From: Dipetalonema caudispina
Taxonomy: Eukaryota > Nematoda > Chromadorea > Rhabditida > Onchocercidae
Reading direction: 5' to 3'
DNA length: 64,000 nt
Assembly (NCBI GenBank): GCA_013365325.1
Contig: JABVXV010000093.1
Coordinates: forward strand, 124,001 to 188,000
Positions 12,953 through 24,900 of the stretch are shown here, piece after piece. How positions within the stretch are numbered: the first letter of the stretch is position 1; each line of letters starts with the position of its first letter. The position numbers and the translations under genes are program-made. The notes below the pieces were generated by a model. That model saw only the letters and a list, made by a program, of their open reading frames with translations, did not search any database and was not told the DNA's origin.

Positions 12953-15900
12953 TCATAATTCATCTTCCGGATTGCAACTTTCATCCACCAAATCGGTAAC
13001 ATCATGATCGAATTTATGGGTAAGCGGATAATACTTACGCCTATTCCTTAACAAACGATACCTTTGTTGTCGGCTTAGCATAATTACAAAAATTACAAGT
13101 GTTACTAGCGGTCCACCACATATAATTATTGTTAGGAACTGAAAAAAGGATAAAAGAATTAAAATATTTGAAATTAATTAAATAAAAATTTACAGTTAGT
13201 TAACTTATAAGTTAAGAAGCATTACTAATCCTATATTAATTAGTATTATTTGATAAAGAATGATATAATTTGAGGATAAATGAAAAGGACAGATGATAAA
13301 GTTTCATTTTTCATTTAAACTGTTTGTTTTATAAATTCCTAAAGGGTTTTCTTTCCTTTCTACTTGTAACTATGAGGAAAGAAAAATTTTTTTTCTTTTT
13401 ATTTCTATCCATAATAAGCGGTAAAACATTTTACTCATAATAATGGGGTAGGAAAATTATATAATGTGAAAACTATCATGAAAATGATGAAATTTTTACA
13501 AGCAAAAAATAAAGCATTGATAAAGCGTAGAAAATAATAAATATTTCTGTATTAATTTATGAAAAATTACTAACAAAGGATCATATTTATCTGAACTAAT
13601 TATTTCAATCTTTTCAAGTCAATTTAAGTAAATCACGTATATTTATAAATTTTGACTGAAATACTCCAAACTATTTATTCATTCCATTTTTAAAACTTTG
13701 GTAAATTGCAAAATTTGTGAAAATTATTAAATTTTATGAAGAAACAAAAAAAAAGTTGACAAATTTCATAACTTAAATAAAATTTCGTTCCTATCCACTA
13801 TCTCATCATTCAACGATTTCAATTTAATATGCATTTTATAATGTTAAAGAAATTAAATAACTTCGATTTCTTTAGTTGACAATGAATGTGCTGCTGTCAT
13901 TGGTACTCTCAATACTTCCAACATATGTTGTAAGGTACCATTATTTGGTGCTGGTATTACACCCAAAATATAACACATCAGTGGATACAAGTCGAGATTA
14001 TTTGCTGTTGCATCAATCTATTCAAAAAAAAAGAAAAAAAAAAACATTGTTATTTTATGAAATTTTAATAATTTAAATTTCTTTGTTCATTTTTTGTCTT
14101 TAATTTGTCAATTAAGTTTATTACCAAATATAATAATCATTAAATTAAATATTTAAGTGATCATTTTGCTTATATTATATTAATGTTCTAAACTAATTGA
14201 TAAAAGCATGACATGTTATCAAAAAGATGATGAAGTAAAAAGAAGACAAGCCCAAAAAAAAGAAAAAAAAAATCTTAAAAATATATAAATTATTTTATAA
14301 CAAATTATATTTTTTCAGTACTATTTACCTGATAATTTTGCTTGAACATTGGTCCTTTCATTATTAAAATAGATTTCATAGTCCAATGATTTGGACTCAT
14401 TCCATGCGATGAAAAATGAAATGGTTGCGAAGCTTCTTGATTCTAATTAATAATAAATAATATAGTTATTAAAAATTTATACTTTCATATTTTCGAAAGA
14501 ATGCGGAAAAGAAAAAAATGAAAAAAATACTTACATTATGTGAACATTTAACACGAACATTATAACCCGGTTCAGGTTCAATTAATATATCACCAATTTT
14601 ATCATTTTTAGAATATCCATATTCTTCTGGTACATCCTGTAAATAAGAAAGCAGTAATTGAAATTTAAAATTCAGAACTTTTTTAAATGAAAAAGCAAAC
14701 GAGTAATCCTATTATTTATTTAATCAAAAATATACTTTTCAAATGAAAATTTAACAAATTTAAACAAAAAAAAAATTTCCTGATAAATCAAATATGCTAG
14801 GTCATTTGCAATTAATGTAAATGTAATCGAATTTTTGTCGCAAAAAGAATTTCCCGGAAGCACATTTAAATGTTAATCATTTGATCCATTTTTCTCAAAT
14901 CCATCGATTTTGGGTTAAAATTATTATTGCATAATTTTCAATCTTAAATTTACTTACTTGTCTGTAATATATTTTGATACCATAATTACCATCTTTAATA
15001 GCTTTCTTTAAAGTTGTATATATCTGACGCTTTCGATCGGCATTTTTAACATAAATCATCCGATCACCAAATAAAAGTCCATCAATATTAATTACTTCTA
15101 CTAAGCATAATACATTTGATGCACCTTCAATCTATAATGCGTATAATACTCATAAAAATGAAAGTTAGAAAAAGGGGAAAAAAGAGGATATTTTAATTAA
15201 TTGGAAATGTTGTCGTTTAGTTCTATTAATTTAGTTTTATGGTATTCTCAAAAATTTTCAAGTAATAATAAATAATAATAGCAACAATAATATTAATATA
15301 ATGACAACAGAAATAATAATAACATTAATGATAATGATAAGGATAGCAGGACATTTCAACAATTTTAATTTAATACATTTTGCGGAGTCGGTGAATGGCG
15401 CATTTGAAGGTAATGAAAAATTGTCACCAATTATTCATGAAACTAAACGAAAGGAAAGAAAAGAAGGTTAAAAATTACTTTTCTTAAAGTTTTTTGTTAA
15501 GTACTCAATCTTTTTCCCTTTTTCTTTTTTTTTTCTTTTTTTTTTTATTAATGATTGGTATGCGAGAACGAATTGTTGAAAAAATATGCTGGTTTTTTTT
15601 TTTTTTGATAAAATAGGATGATATGGTTAATTGATGCAATCAATTTGTTTAAATATGTCAAAAGTTGTACAAATTTTTTAACAAAATTTAAAAATGACGC
15701 TAAAATTGAAAAACAATTGTATATGATTGATAGTATTGAAATTTTTAGTTTATCAAATAGTTGAAATAAAAAGTATTCATATAAAGATTAATAAAAGACA
15801 AAAAAGAAAAAAAAAGGAAAATTATTCGAAATACCTCAGCATGTCCATGATCAGCGGTTAAAATAATATTTAATCGCTTCGAAAGATCTGAATTATTTTT

Positions 15901-18432
15901 TAGCTTATCACTGATATATTTGACTAATAAGTCCAACTCTCGCATCATTTGATAAATTTTGCCATTTTTAAATCCATTGAAATGTAGGAAATGATCCGGT
16001 TCAGGAATATACCTTCAAACGGAACATTCAATTCTTTCATCAGTATCATAATTTTCCCGTCATTCAGCACCACAATGTCACTTCCATAGTATTATGATTA
16101 TACACCAAATACGACCAATTTATGAGATCCTTCTCAAAATGATTTACGATGTTATTTTCGTAGAATTGATTAAATCGTTAAGCTTTTTTTCTAACAATTA
16201 TTTACTCTCACAAATATAATTAAATTATCTTCAAATTCTTCCTAATTTAAGGAAAGCATTATTTATGATAGAGGAAAATGGCTATAATATTGTAAATTAG
16301 CAATATAATATAGCAATCTTACCAAGCAACAAAATTGTAAGGATCTTTTTTACGCGTAAATAGTTCTATAACTTCATCAAAATCATTCATCCATTGTGAC
16401 AAATTTTTATATTCCATCCATGGCCTGTATTTTTATAATAAATTATGCAAAAATTTTTTGATTAAATCCATGAAAATAATCAAAAAACTCGAATCGAACA
16501 CATGAAAATAATGAATTAAAGTTTAAAAAGTGATAAATGAATGGGTAAATGAAATAAAATATGAATTAAATAAACGGATGAATGTTCATGCGAATACGCA
16601 AATGAATTATTAAATAAGTGAATAAATAAGATGACAAATAAATACATGAGTAATTAAATTTGGCGATTATGTATGTAAGAAGGTAAATAAGTAAAAATGG
16701 AAGTAAAATAGTTATTTTACCTGTGTAATGCAGGCTTATGCGGTACAGATGGCCAATGTCCACTTCCTGTAGGCCAATACATAGTAGCCGAACGTCTTCC
16801 ATAACCAGCTCGTTCATTGGTAAGCCATATTGGCTCACCATTATAGAAATGTCCCATTAAGGAGTTATTCACAGCTCCTTTTTTTTGCGATGAATTGAAT
16901 AAATCGAACCTTTACTGCCATAGATGATATATGGCATATTTAAATATGTAAAATTAAGTTAACTTCGAGCATGAAAATTAGGTAAAAATTTGGAATTCAA
17001 GTTTTAAGTCAAAATTAGTGATGTGAACAAACATTTCGTAATGGACAAAAGTATACGGCGCAGTAATTATATTAATATTATGCTAACTGTTCATTTTGAT
17101 GAATTGTTTCGATAAATTAGTTTCAATTTTAGCAATCAATTAATAATTTTGTCAGCAAAACTTAATGATAATTTCTGATAATAAATGATAACTTAAATAA
17201 TTCTATTTTTGTTTTTAAAAAATAAGTAGTAATTTCAATAATTATCCAAACTTATACATCAATGAATAAGTCATTTCACTAATTAAATGATAATTACGAT
17301 AGCTAAATGATAGTTTTTGATAACCAATGAATAATTTTGATTAAAAAAAATTCATAATTGCTACTTATGAAAACATTCAAAAAAAATGCATCATTTTTTT
17401 CCTCTCTCTCTCTCTCTTTCATCCATTAAATGTTTAATAAGTATTAGTGATAGATTAATGATAATATTTGATATAGGTTGAAAAGTTAAGATATACGTCG
17501 TATTAGTGGCCAAATCGTGAAAATAATTGCCAACAATTCCATGGCTTTCAACCAAAAGGCCTGTTGCTATTGATGCATGATTTGGGGCTGTATAAGTGAG
17601 GTATTGTGGACGACAACCATCTTTGAAATATACACCTAGAAAGTTTAAATTCTTTCATTACACTTTTCAAATGATATCAAACTTGTTCTTGATTTTTTTC
17701 CCAAAAAAAAAAAACCGAAGTTTTTAAATTATCAATTAAGAATTTAATGAGCAAATAACGAATTCACCAATGATATGACACGTCATTTTTAAACGTAAGA
17801 ATTTTTCCACTAATTTTTTTCCTTTTTTTAAAAAAAAACCATTTTCGGATATTATTACACTTGTGAATATTGATATTATGTTTACAATTAGGCAATATTT
17901 TCAAATTTAGTTGAAATGAATTAAATAATGAACAAATTTCCTTGTTGTTACTCATATATGATAGTATGATTATGAAATAAAATATTTGTATTTATTTATT
18001 CAAAATACGAAAAAATTTTTGGCTGAAATTAAATTGAAATCTATACAAAAAAAAATGCGGTATGAAATAATTTAATAGATTTAAGCATAATCAATGAGTT
18101 TAATAGTAAATTAAATTAGCAATTTATATATTTTTAAACATTATAATTTAATTTGAATGTTTTACAAACAAATGATAACAGTTATAATAATAAATGGAAT
18201 GTAGGAATATTGTAAAAGGAAAATGAAAAATTAATAACAAACCATCGGTAGCAAATTTCCAAATATTTGGTACAATAGTAGCATTTAGTAAATCGTATCG
18301 GAAACCATCCATAGAAATAAGTAAAAGTAACGGTTTATCATTTAATGTATTAACAGTATTTAACCATGTTATGCATAAAATAACTAGAAAACATGTTCCA
18401 TTTCCATCTATTTGATATTTAGTAATAAACAT
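12953..18432 (-). CDS. Ectonucleotide pyrophosphatase/phosphodiesterase (ENPP family), type I membrane form
   Basis: Ten exons, 5' to 3': 18243-18432, 17497-17635, 16721-16909, 16323-16424, 15835-16012, 14958-15131, 14535-14636, 14329-14442, 13862-14017, 12953-13138; 509 residues. Alkaline-phosphatase-fold enzyme that cleaves phosphodiester or pyrophosphate bonds outside the cell. Visible: an N-terminal hydrophobic signal (CFLVILCITWLNTV); the metal Asp in LLLISMDGFRYD; the nucleophile Thr in TYTAPNHASIATG; ESHGIVGNYFHD; GEPIWLT; metal ligands D and H in EPDHFLH; DH in TADHGHAE; and His in SSHGM. All catalytic positions are therefore kept. The last exon encodes one membrane span (residues about 450-470) and a basic then acidic cytosolic tail. 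That plan resembles ENPP4/ENPP5 rather than the somatomedin-bearing ENPP1-3. Substrate cannot be told from sequence. Confidence 0.93.
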
Positions 18433-19021
18433 TCTCGGTTACAGAAATTGTTTTATTATACAATCGATCTGTAATAAATAATCGAATAATTTGATTCACT
18501 TTATATTATTGATTATTTCATTATTGAATTTTATTGATTATTCATTCATTTTGTGCAATTTATACATTGTAGAAATAATTCAACAGAACTAGTTTCACAT
18601 TGTTAAAAAACAACTATGAAAAGAAAAAAGATGAAAATGATGAAGAAGAAGAAAGGAAAGAAAAAAAAAAAGATTTCATACAAATATTTTATAAAAGGAA
18701 TATTTTTATATAATTAATTGGAAATATTGAAATTTATAAAAATTAAAGAATTAAATATTTATATTATGTAGATCATTCAAAAAACAATAAAAATTTAAAA
18801 TAAAATTATTTTTTTTAAAAAAAAAAGAATGTAACAACCAAATATATTAAGGGATAGTGGGTAAAAAAAAAAAAAAAAAAAAAAGATAAAAATTATTGTT
18901 TTTTTTTTGTAAAACAGCAAGTTTTACAATTATATAATTATGTACCATTTAATAAATGTTAATTACATATAAACGTTATAAGAAAAATCGCATACATCAA
19001 CAATAATAACGTAAATATGCT

Positions 19022-19059
19022 CACGTGTAAACACTCATTGACAGATACGTATACACGTG
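19022..19059. promoter_or_regulatory. Paired CACGTG E-boxes with an overlapping FOXO-type site
   Basis: CACGTG occurs at 19022-19027 and 19054-19059. The first reads TCACGTG and runs straight into GTAAACA (19027-19033), the DAF-16/FOXO consensus; the second reads CACGTGA. They lie about 600 bases upstream of the ENPP start codon. The sites are seen; their function is inferred. Confidence 0.35.
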
Positions 19060-19281
19060 ATGCATGTAAATACAAATACAAATACAAATACATATATACA
19101 CATACATTATAATTTATTGATCATTCAATTTAAAATATTGGCTTTTCTTTTGCTATATTGAAGTGATAATTTGTCTATCTCAATGTTTTCATTTCTATGA
19201 AATCAATAGTATATATAAGGGAGAAAAATGAATGAATGAATTCTATTTTTTATTTTTTTTTTTTGTTTTTATCGTCCATAC

Positions 19282-19316
19282 ATACACACACACACACACA
19301 CACTCTCTCTCTCTTT
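19282..19316. repeat. (CA)n(CT)n microsatellite
   Basis: About ten CA units followed by CT units. Confidence 0.9.
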
Positions 19317-20122
19317 CTTTTCTTTCCCTTTCTCTCTTTGTACCGCTTTTCAAATTTTATTTTAGTAGCTTAGAAATCTTCATAATTAGAGGGATCGTTG
19401 CATGAAATATGAAACACATATCGGAGATAAAAAGAAGGAATAATTATCATAACCATGTGTGGAAATGAATAATCTTATATGTATATATAAATATATAGGA
19501 AGTTGTAAGGTAGAATAGTCATTATTTTGAAATTATAATTATAATTTAAACAATATTTTTATTAATAGGGTTAAAATTAAAATATTTATATGATCTAACT
19601 GTCATGATTAAATTTAAAATAACAATTGCACTGCTATAATTAGCTTTAAAGCGCACCATTCACGTCACTTTATTGCTATAATTAAAATTGAAATAACATT
19701 TGCGTCATTTTTACTGCTATGATTAAAATTGAAATAATACTTGGCGTCATTTCACTGCAATTATTACTCTTATCATTACAAGAAAGGAAAAAAAAATTAG
19801 AACAGAGAAAACGAAAACAGTGTGTAAATGATGATAATGAGAGAAAACTGAAAAGTTTCAAATTAAACTGATATAATAATTCCAGAAATTCATTTCTCGT
19901 CAAAAAAATGGAAAGATGTATAAGGGTAATTAAGGAACTAATTAAATCAAAATTATGTAAAAGCTTAGTCAAAGGAAAATTAATGATGATAATCCGATCC
20001 GATGTAACCAAATGATTCGGACCATTGATAAATAGCTACAGTGATAAGAAGCGGTTTTCTTTTTCCGAATAGTCCCAAAATTGTCCTCCGCTCAACCCTT
20101 TCCCGTTATGTTATCCATTAAG

Positions 20123-20137
20123 TGACGTATTACGTCA
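20123..20137. promoter_or_regulatory. 15-bp perfect palindrome TGACGTA-T-TACGTCA (bZIP-type site)
   Basis: Two 7-base arms around a single central T. Each arm holds the CREB/ATF half-site TGACG. It lies mid-way in the divergent spacer, and GTTAACG follows shortly after. Function is inferred from motif similarity only. Confidence 0.35.
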
Positions 20138-21009
20138 AGTGTTAACGTAATGAACGCAAAATTTACGAATCAATCAAAGTTTAAAAATTATCAGCACTTC
20201 AATGATTTGTTTTTCTTTTTCTCTCTCCTTTTTTTTTTTTTCTTTTTTTTTTTTGTTTTTCAGAAATGAATCATCACGGTTAACTCGCCAATTTGTTAAA
20301 CAAATAGTTTCAAATTAATTTCTTAGCAAAATCTATTCCAAATTTTGATTTTTGAAACATGAAGCTAAATGATAAATCAAACATATATATATACATGTAT
20401 ATATGCAAATATCTATCACAAGGTATAGTAAAATTTGGGTTTTGTTAAAATATGAATTAAACAATTATCAAATTCAGAAAATTGAATTTTAGATAAATGT
20501 TGGATTAGCTGCAACGAAAAAGCTAATGTCATTTATCTCTGAGCTAAATATTAGGAAATATCAGAGAAGGGAAAAAAAAAAAAGTTTTAAAATATACCGA
20601 AAGCAAACCAAACAAAACAATAATAATAATATTATTAGAATTGTTCAATTTCAAATTTATATATATATATTGAATAATTAATTCAATTTTTTTTTTTCGT
20701 TTAACCTCTCTTCTTCCTTCCGTCTTTTTTTTTTTTTTTTTTTTTTTAATCAATGTTTTTATGAAAGAATGATATGTAAGGATGAGGAAAAAGATGTAAA
20801 GAAAAAAGGTCAAAGGACAATTTTAAGAAAGGAGCATAATGTATGGAACAAATTCATTGAAAAACCTGTTCGTAAATGATGACGAAGAATTGAAAGAAGA
20901 TTGGAACAAGAAATACATACATATTTTGTTCTTAATGTTGAGCTAAAGATGTTCTACTTTTTTTTCAGAATTTTTTTAAAATCATTTTTTTAAATTTTAT
21001 ATTTCCATC

Positions 21010-21012
<3 letters not shown>

Positions 21013-21040
<28 letters not shown>
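21013..21040. repeat. (AT)n microsatellite
   Basis: Fourteen AT units; similar shorter runs occur at 4193-4234 and 4428-4446. Confidence 0.9.
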
Positions 21041-21044
<4 letters not shown>

Positions 21045-21302
21045 ATAAAAATATGAAAATATTTTTTTGTTTTCATTTAATAATGTTTCATTTACATAAA
21101 AAGAAAAAAATATATAAAAAATTGAAATGTCTTATATTCCAATTGATTTATTCATAAATTAATTACTTAATTAATATTGAAATAAATAAATTTATGCATA
21201 AACATATTCATAAATATATTTCGTAGTACTTATAAATATAGAAATCGACCAAAGATGAACAATCGTAATTGATGTACTAATTTTGCTGATCATTAACTAT
21301 GG

Positions 21303-21420
21303 GAGTGTATGCGTGTGCGTGTGCGTGTGTGCGTGCGTGCGTGTGTATGTATGTGTGTGTGTGTATGTGTGTGTGTATGTATGTATGTGTTTGTGTGTGT
21401 ATGTGTGTATGTGTGTTTTG
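21303..21420. repeat. Compound GT/GCGT/GTAT microsatellite
   Basis: Alternating purine-pyrimidine tract with embedded GC steps at its left end and TGTA units at its right. It could adopt Z-form DNA. The open frames over it on both strands are shadows. Confidence 0.9.
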
Positions 21421-21493
21421 TCTGTTTGTTAAATATAACAAATTGTATGTTGCAGGAAAACATTTTACTCTAAACGATTGGAAAATTGTAGCA

Positions 21494-21544
21494 ATGCGAT
21501 CGTACATCAGCATTCATTTAATATTTATTATTTGTTTCATATCA
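21494..21544 (+). CDS. Possible alternative first exon with signal-peptide-like sequence (ELAPOR-like gene)
   Basis: ATG followed by seventeen codons reading MRSYISIHLIFIICFIS and then a consensus donor GTGAGT. This phase-0 exon could join in frame to codons inside the 21901 exon (for example at ATTTCCGAAG, after a weak acceptor at about 21920). No strong acceptor was seen, so this is a guess. The alternative is translation from the ATG at 21901. Confidence 0.25.
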
Positions 21545-21900
21545 GTGAGTTATTTAATCCATTCATTTTATAAAAAAAAATTTAATTTACAAATTGAATT
21601 AATCCTTTGTAAATGAAACAGTAAGTAATAATTGAATTGGATTAATTTTTTTTTCTTTTTTTTGTAGAAAAAATTTTCATTTATATATTTTAAATCCATG
21701 GGAAATTTAAATGAATCATTCTATATCTTTTTTTCTCGTTCTTTATTCAGCTTGTATCTTTTTTTTTTTTTTTTTTTTTCGTTGAAATGACAGATGCTTG
21801 AGGAAAAAAAAGAAAAAGAATTTCAATATTTTTCAATTTTTTTTTTTTCTTGATGAAATTACATTTTTTTTTTTTTTTTTTTTAAATTATTTCTCAATAA

Positions 21901-24900
21901 ATGTTACTAAAATTTCTGGAGATTTCCGAAGTGTATACGTCACGAAGACATATGCATAATCATGATGTTGATGAAGCACCATTGCAAATTAATCATGGTG
22001 AGCATAAACTTGGGAAACTCTTATCATTGCGAACAGATGATATGATAACTGAAAGAGATAGCGTTATCAACATTCGAAAAGGTGATCATCTGACGCTTAA
22101 TTCAGGTAAATTTGTTCACCTTTCATCATTCTTCATCATTATCATTTTAATAATATATAAATTAAGAAAAAATAAATTTAAATATTTTCAAAGATTTAAA
22201 ATATAATCGACGGAAAAAAAAAGAGAGGATAATTATAATTTTTTTAGAAATAATTTATTTTATTAATACTTTTGTCCATTAATATTAGCTTTTTTTTGTT
22301 TTTTTTTTCCAGCTTTTCTTAGATCATTATTTAAAGAATACTTCTTTTTATATGATATTATGATTTTTACGGAAGTTTTGTTGTTAGATTTTCGATTAAA
22401 ATTTGTATGATATGACTTGTTTTCGTTTAGATTAAAATCAGAAAAAAATTTTAATTTTTTCAGATAATCGCTGATGATTATATCAAAATATGTGATACCT
22501 TCATAATTAGCTAGATGTTGTGCTTTTGGTTATATCTTGCATTCGTTTGATATGATTTTTTTTTTTTTTTTTTGTTCATTTTTAAGAAAATAGAAATTTT
22601 CATGCTTTTAACAAATTTATTTATTTAAATTACTATAAATCTTGAAACTCTTTATTTCTTATCTTTAAACGCAAGTTATTTTGTTCACTTGCAGAGTTTT
22701 TTTTCCCTTCATTAACTTTAATTTGTGCATTATACAAAGTTTTCGAAAGCCTTTCGTCTAATTGCAAAATACCGAAACATTTTTCAATCATTTTAAAAAT
22801 GACAATGAAACCTATTATTAAAATGAAATTCTAAATAGCAATTTTTTTCCTTTACCAATGAATGCTCACAAAATGTCACAGTATTTATGTATCATTTGTA
22901 AAATTATGTTTAAATGAAAATCAACCTTTGTGAAATTGTGATATAATCATTCCGAAATATGTAATCCGGTTTGATAACATATCATATTTAATCATCCGTA
23001 TTAAACTTCAACAATGCTACCTCCAAAACAAATGCTTGTTTGTTGGACAAATAGTTTACGAAGAGTTGGCTCATTTATTATACAATTGATTGAACGTTGA
23101 AATCAATGAGTAGCAGCATCTGATGTGGAACTGCTAAAAAGGAAGCAGCCTAAAGAGCCTAGCTGAATAAATGACTCTAATGCTTATCATCCACGGTAGC
23201 GATGCTTGTCTCATTTTCAAACATTTCTGCATTGTGATTGGGTTTCATTTGCGACAAATATGTTTTTATTTTCTTTTCTTTGTTTATTTATTTATTTGTT
23301 ATTGTTTCTATTGTTTTGCATCATTCAATGCTTACATTTACATCATACGCATCAAATAGATTTATGTGGATTAGCATTAGTAGTTTGACGTAATCATTCG
23401 TTATTTATTCTTACTTAACGAATTTATTATTCATTTCAAGCCAAATACACATAATTAATGGTGTAACTCATCAAAATGTCCCACAGAAATGAATGATTTG
23501 TAATGGATCCTTAAATTTTAAATTCCTTCCTTCTCCTCTGTCCATTTGTTCTTGCCATTATTCATCAAAAACCGAGGATAAATACCACTGAAGGATATTT
23601 TTTATATTAATTACGAAATTAAAGTTTGTTATTTACCGAAGAGTATTTTATTTCACTGGTAAATTATAATTTAGAGTTAATTTTTTTCCTATCTCAAATA
23701 AAATTATATTCAAGTCCGAAAATCTGATTTAAATTTATTCCAAAAACTGTATTTAGATTAAAAATTTCATTTACAGTGCGAATAATTTTATGAATTAATT
23801 TACTTTGTATTATTACAATATTTTCTTGAAAATTATAACAATTAATATTATGTTGAACAAAGCTAAAATCACGAAATTTTACCTTCCTACTTTTCCTAAA
23901 AAATTATTGGATATTCACAAGTTATTCCAAAGTAATAATATCACCAGAATCAATCCTGATCTGGAATATATCCTGAAATCCTGAGCATAAAAGTCGAATA
24001 CAGATCATGCTTTAATTTGTGGATTGAAACTTATCGAAATGTCGTAAACGATATTTATTATATCTTTAAATCAGCAATTGCTGAATTATGTCTAAATATT
24101 ACTGATTTGAAGCTTATTTAAGTAATAAAATTTTATTACCAACACTGCTGTCAATATGAAATACTTTTTATCCTGTACAATTTTGTTCCATTTGGGATAT
24201 ATTTTCATTATTTTTTTTTAAAAAGAAATTACTTCAAAAAATTTGAGGATCAAAAACTATGGATTTTTTTTCCAAAAAATAGCAAGTAAAATTGATTAGA
24301 TTTTAGTGCTGTCAATTTTCATCCTATTTTATTTATCATCACTTTAACAATTACCAAATGAGGAAAAGTATATCTTTAATTGATTATCGATTTTAAGTTA
24401 TTTTAATCATTATCTTATGAAGCTAATATATTTATTCATATACCATAAAAATTTTTTTCTTAACTTTTACCAAAACGTTGATGTTTATAATTTATATTGC
24501 TCATGTAGTGTATTGCTAAAACAATGCGTAATTAACCAACTAATTTAATTAGTTTTCGTACTGTACTTACCACAAACAAAAAATTTTGTTTTGATGTAAA
24601 AAAAAAAAAAAGGGAAGACAAAGAAAAAAAGGGGAAGAAATCAAAATTGAAGTACAAAATAATGGCGGATAAACATGTCAACATAGGAAAATGAGGCTGG
24701 CGAAAGGCAATGAGGAAAAAGGGAGAAAAGAGGAAGGAAATAAAGGATGTCGAACTCTAGGCTCTTGGCTAAGGCCTTCAATTGATTGGCCACATTTATT
24801 AAAGTGCTCCAAATGCCACGATCAATTTCCCTTTTCAGCCTACATACTTTCACTCTTATAATTTAGTTGTTAATTCCTTTTACATCCTTTTCTTCTTTTT

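Larger units (their letters stand above)
18433..21900. other. Divergent spacer between ENPP and ELAPOR-like genes
   Basis: About 3.5 kb, the only head-to-head spacer in the window. It holds CA/CT, AT and GT microsatellites, long A and T tracts, and two candidate regulatory clusters (19022-19059 and 20123-20137). No conserved coding sequence was found, apart from a possible signal-peptide exon for the ELAPOR-like gene at 21494-21544. Confidence 0.6.

Noticed and set aside
21277..21513. Cys/Val-rich and His/Thr-rich frames on opposite strands
   Set aside because: Products of the GT/GC microsatellite, open on both strands because no stop fits the repeat.
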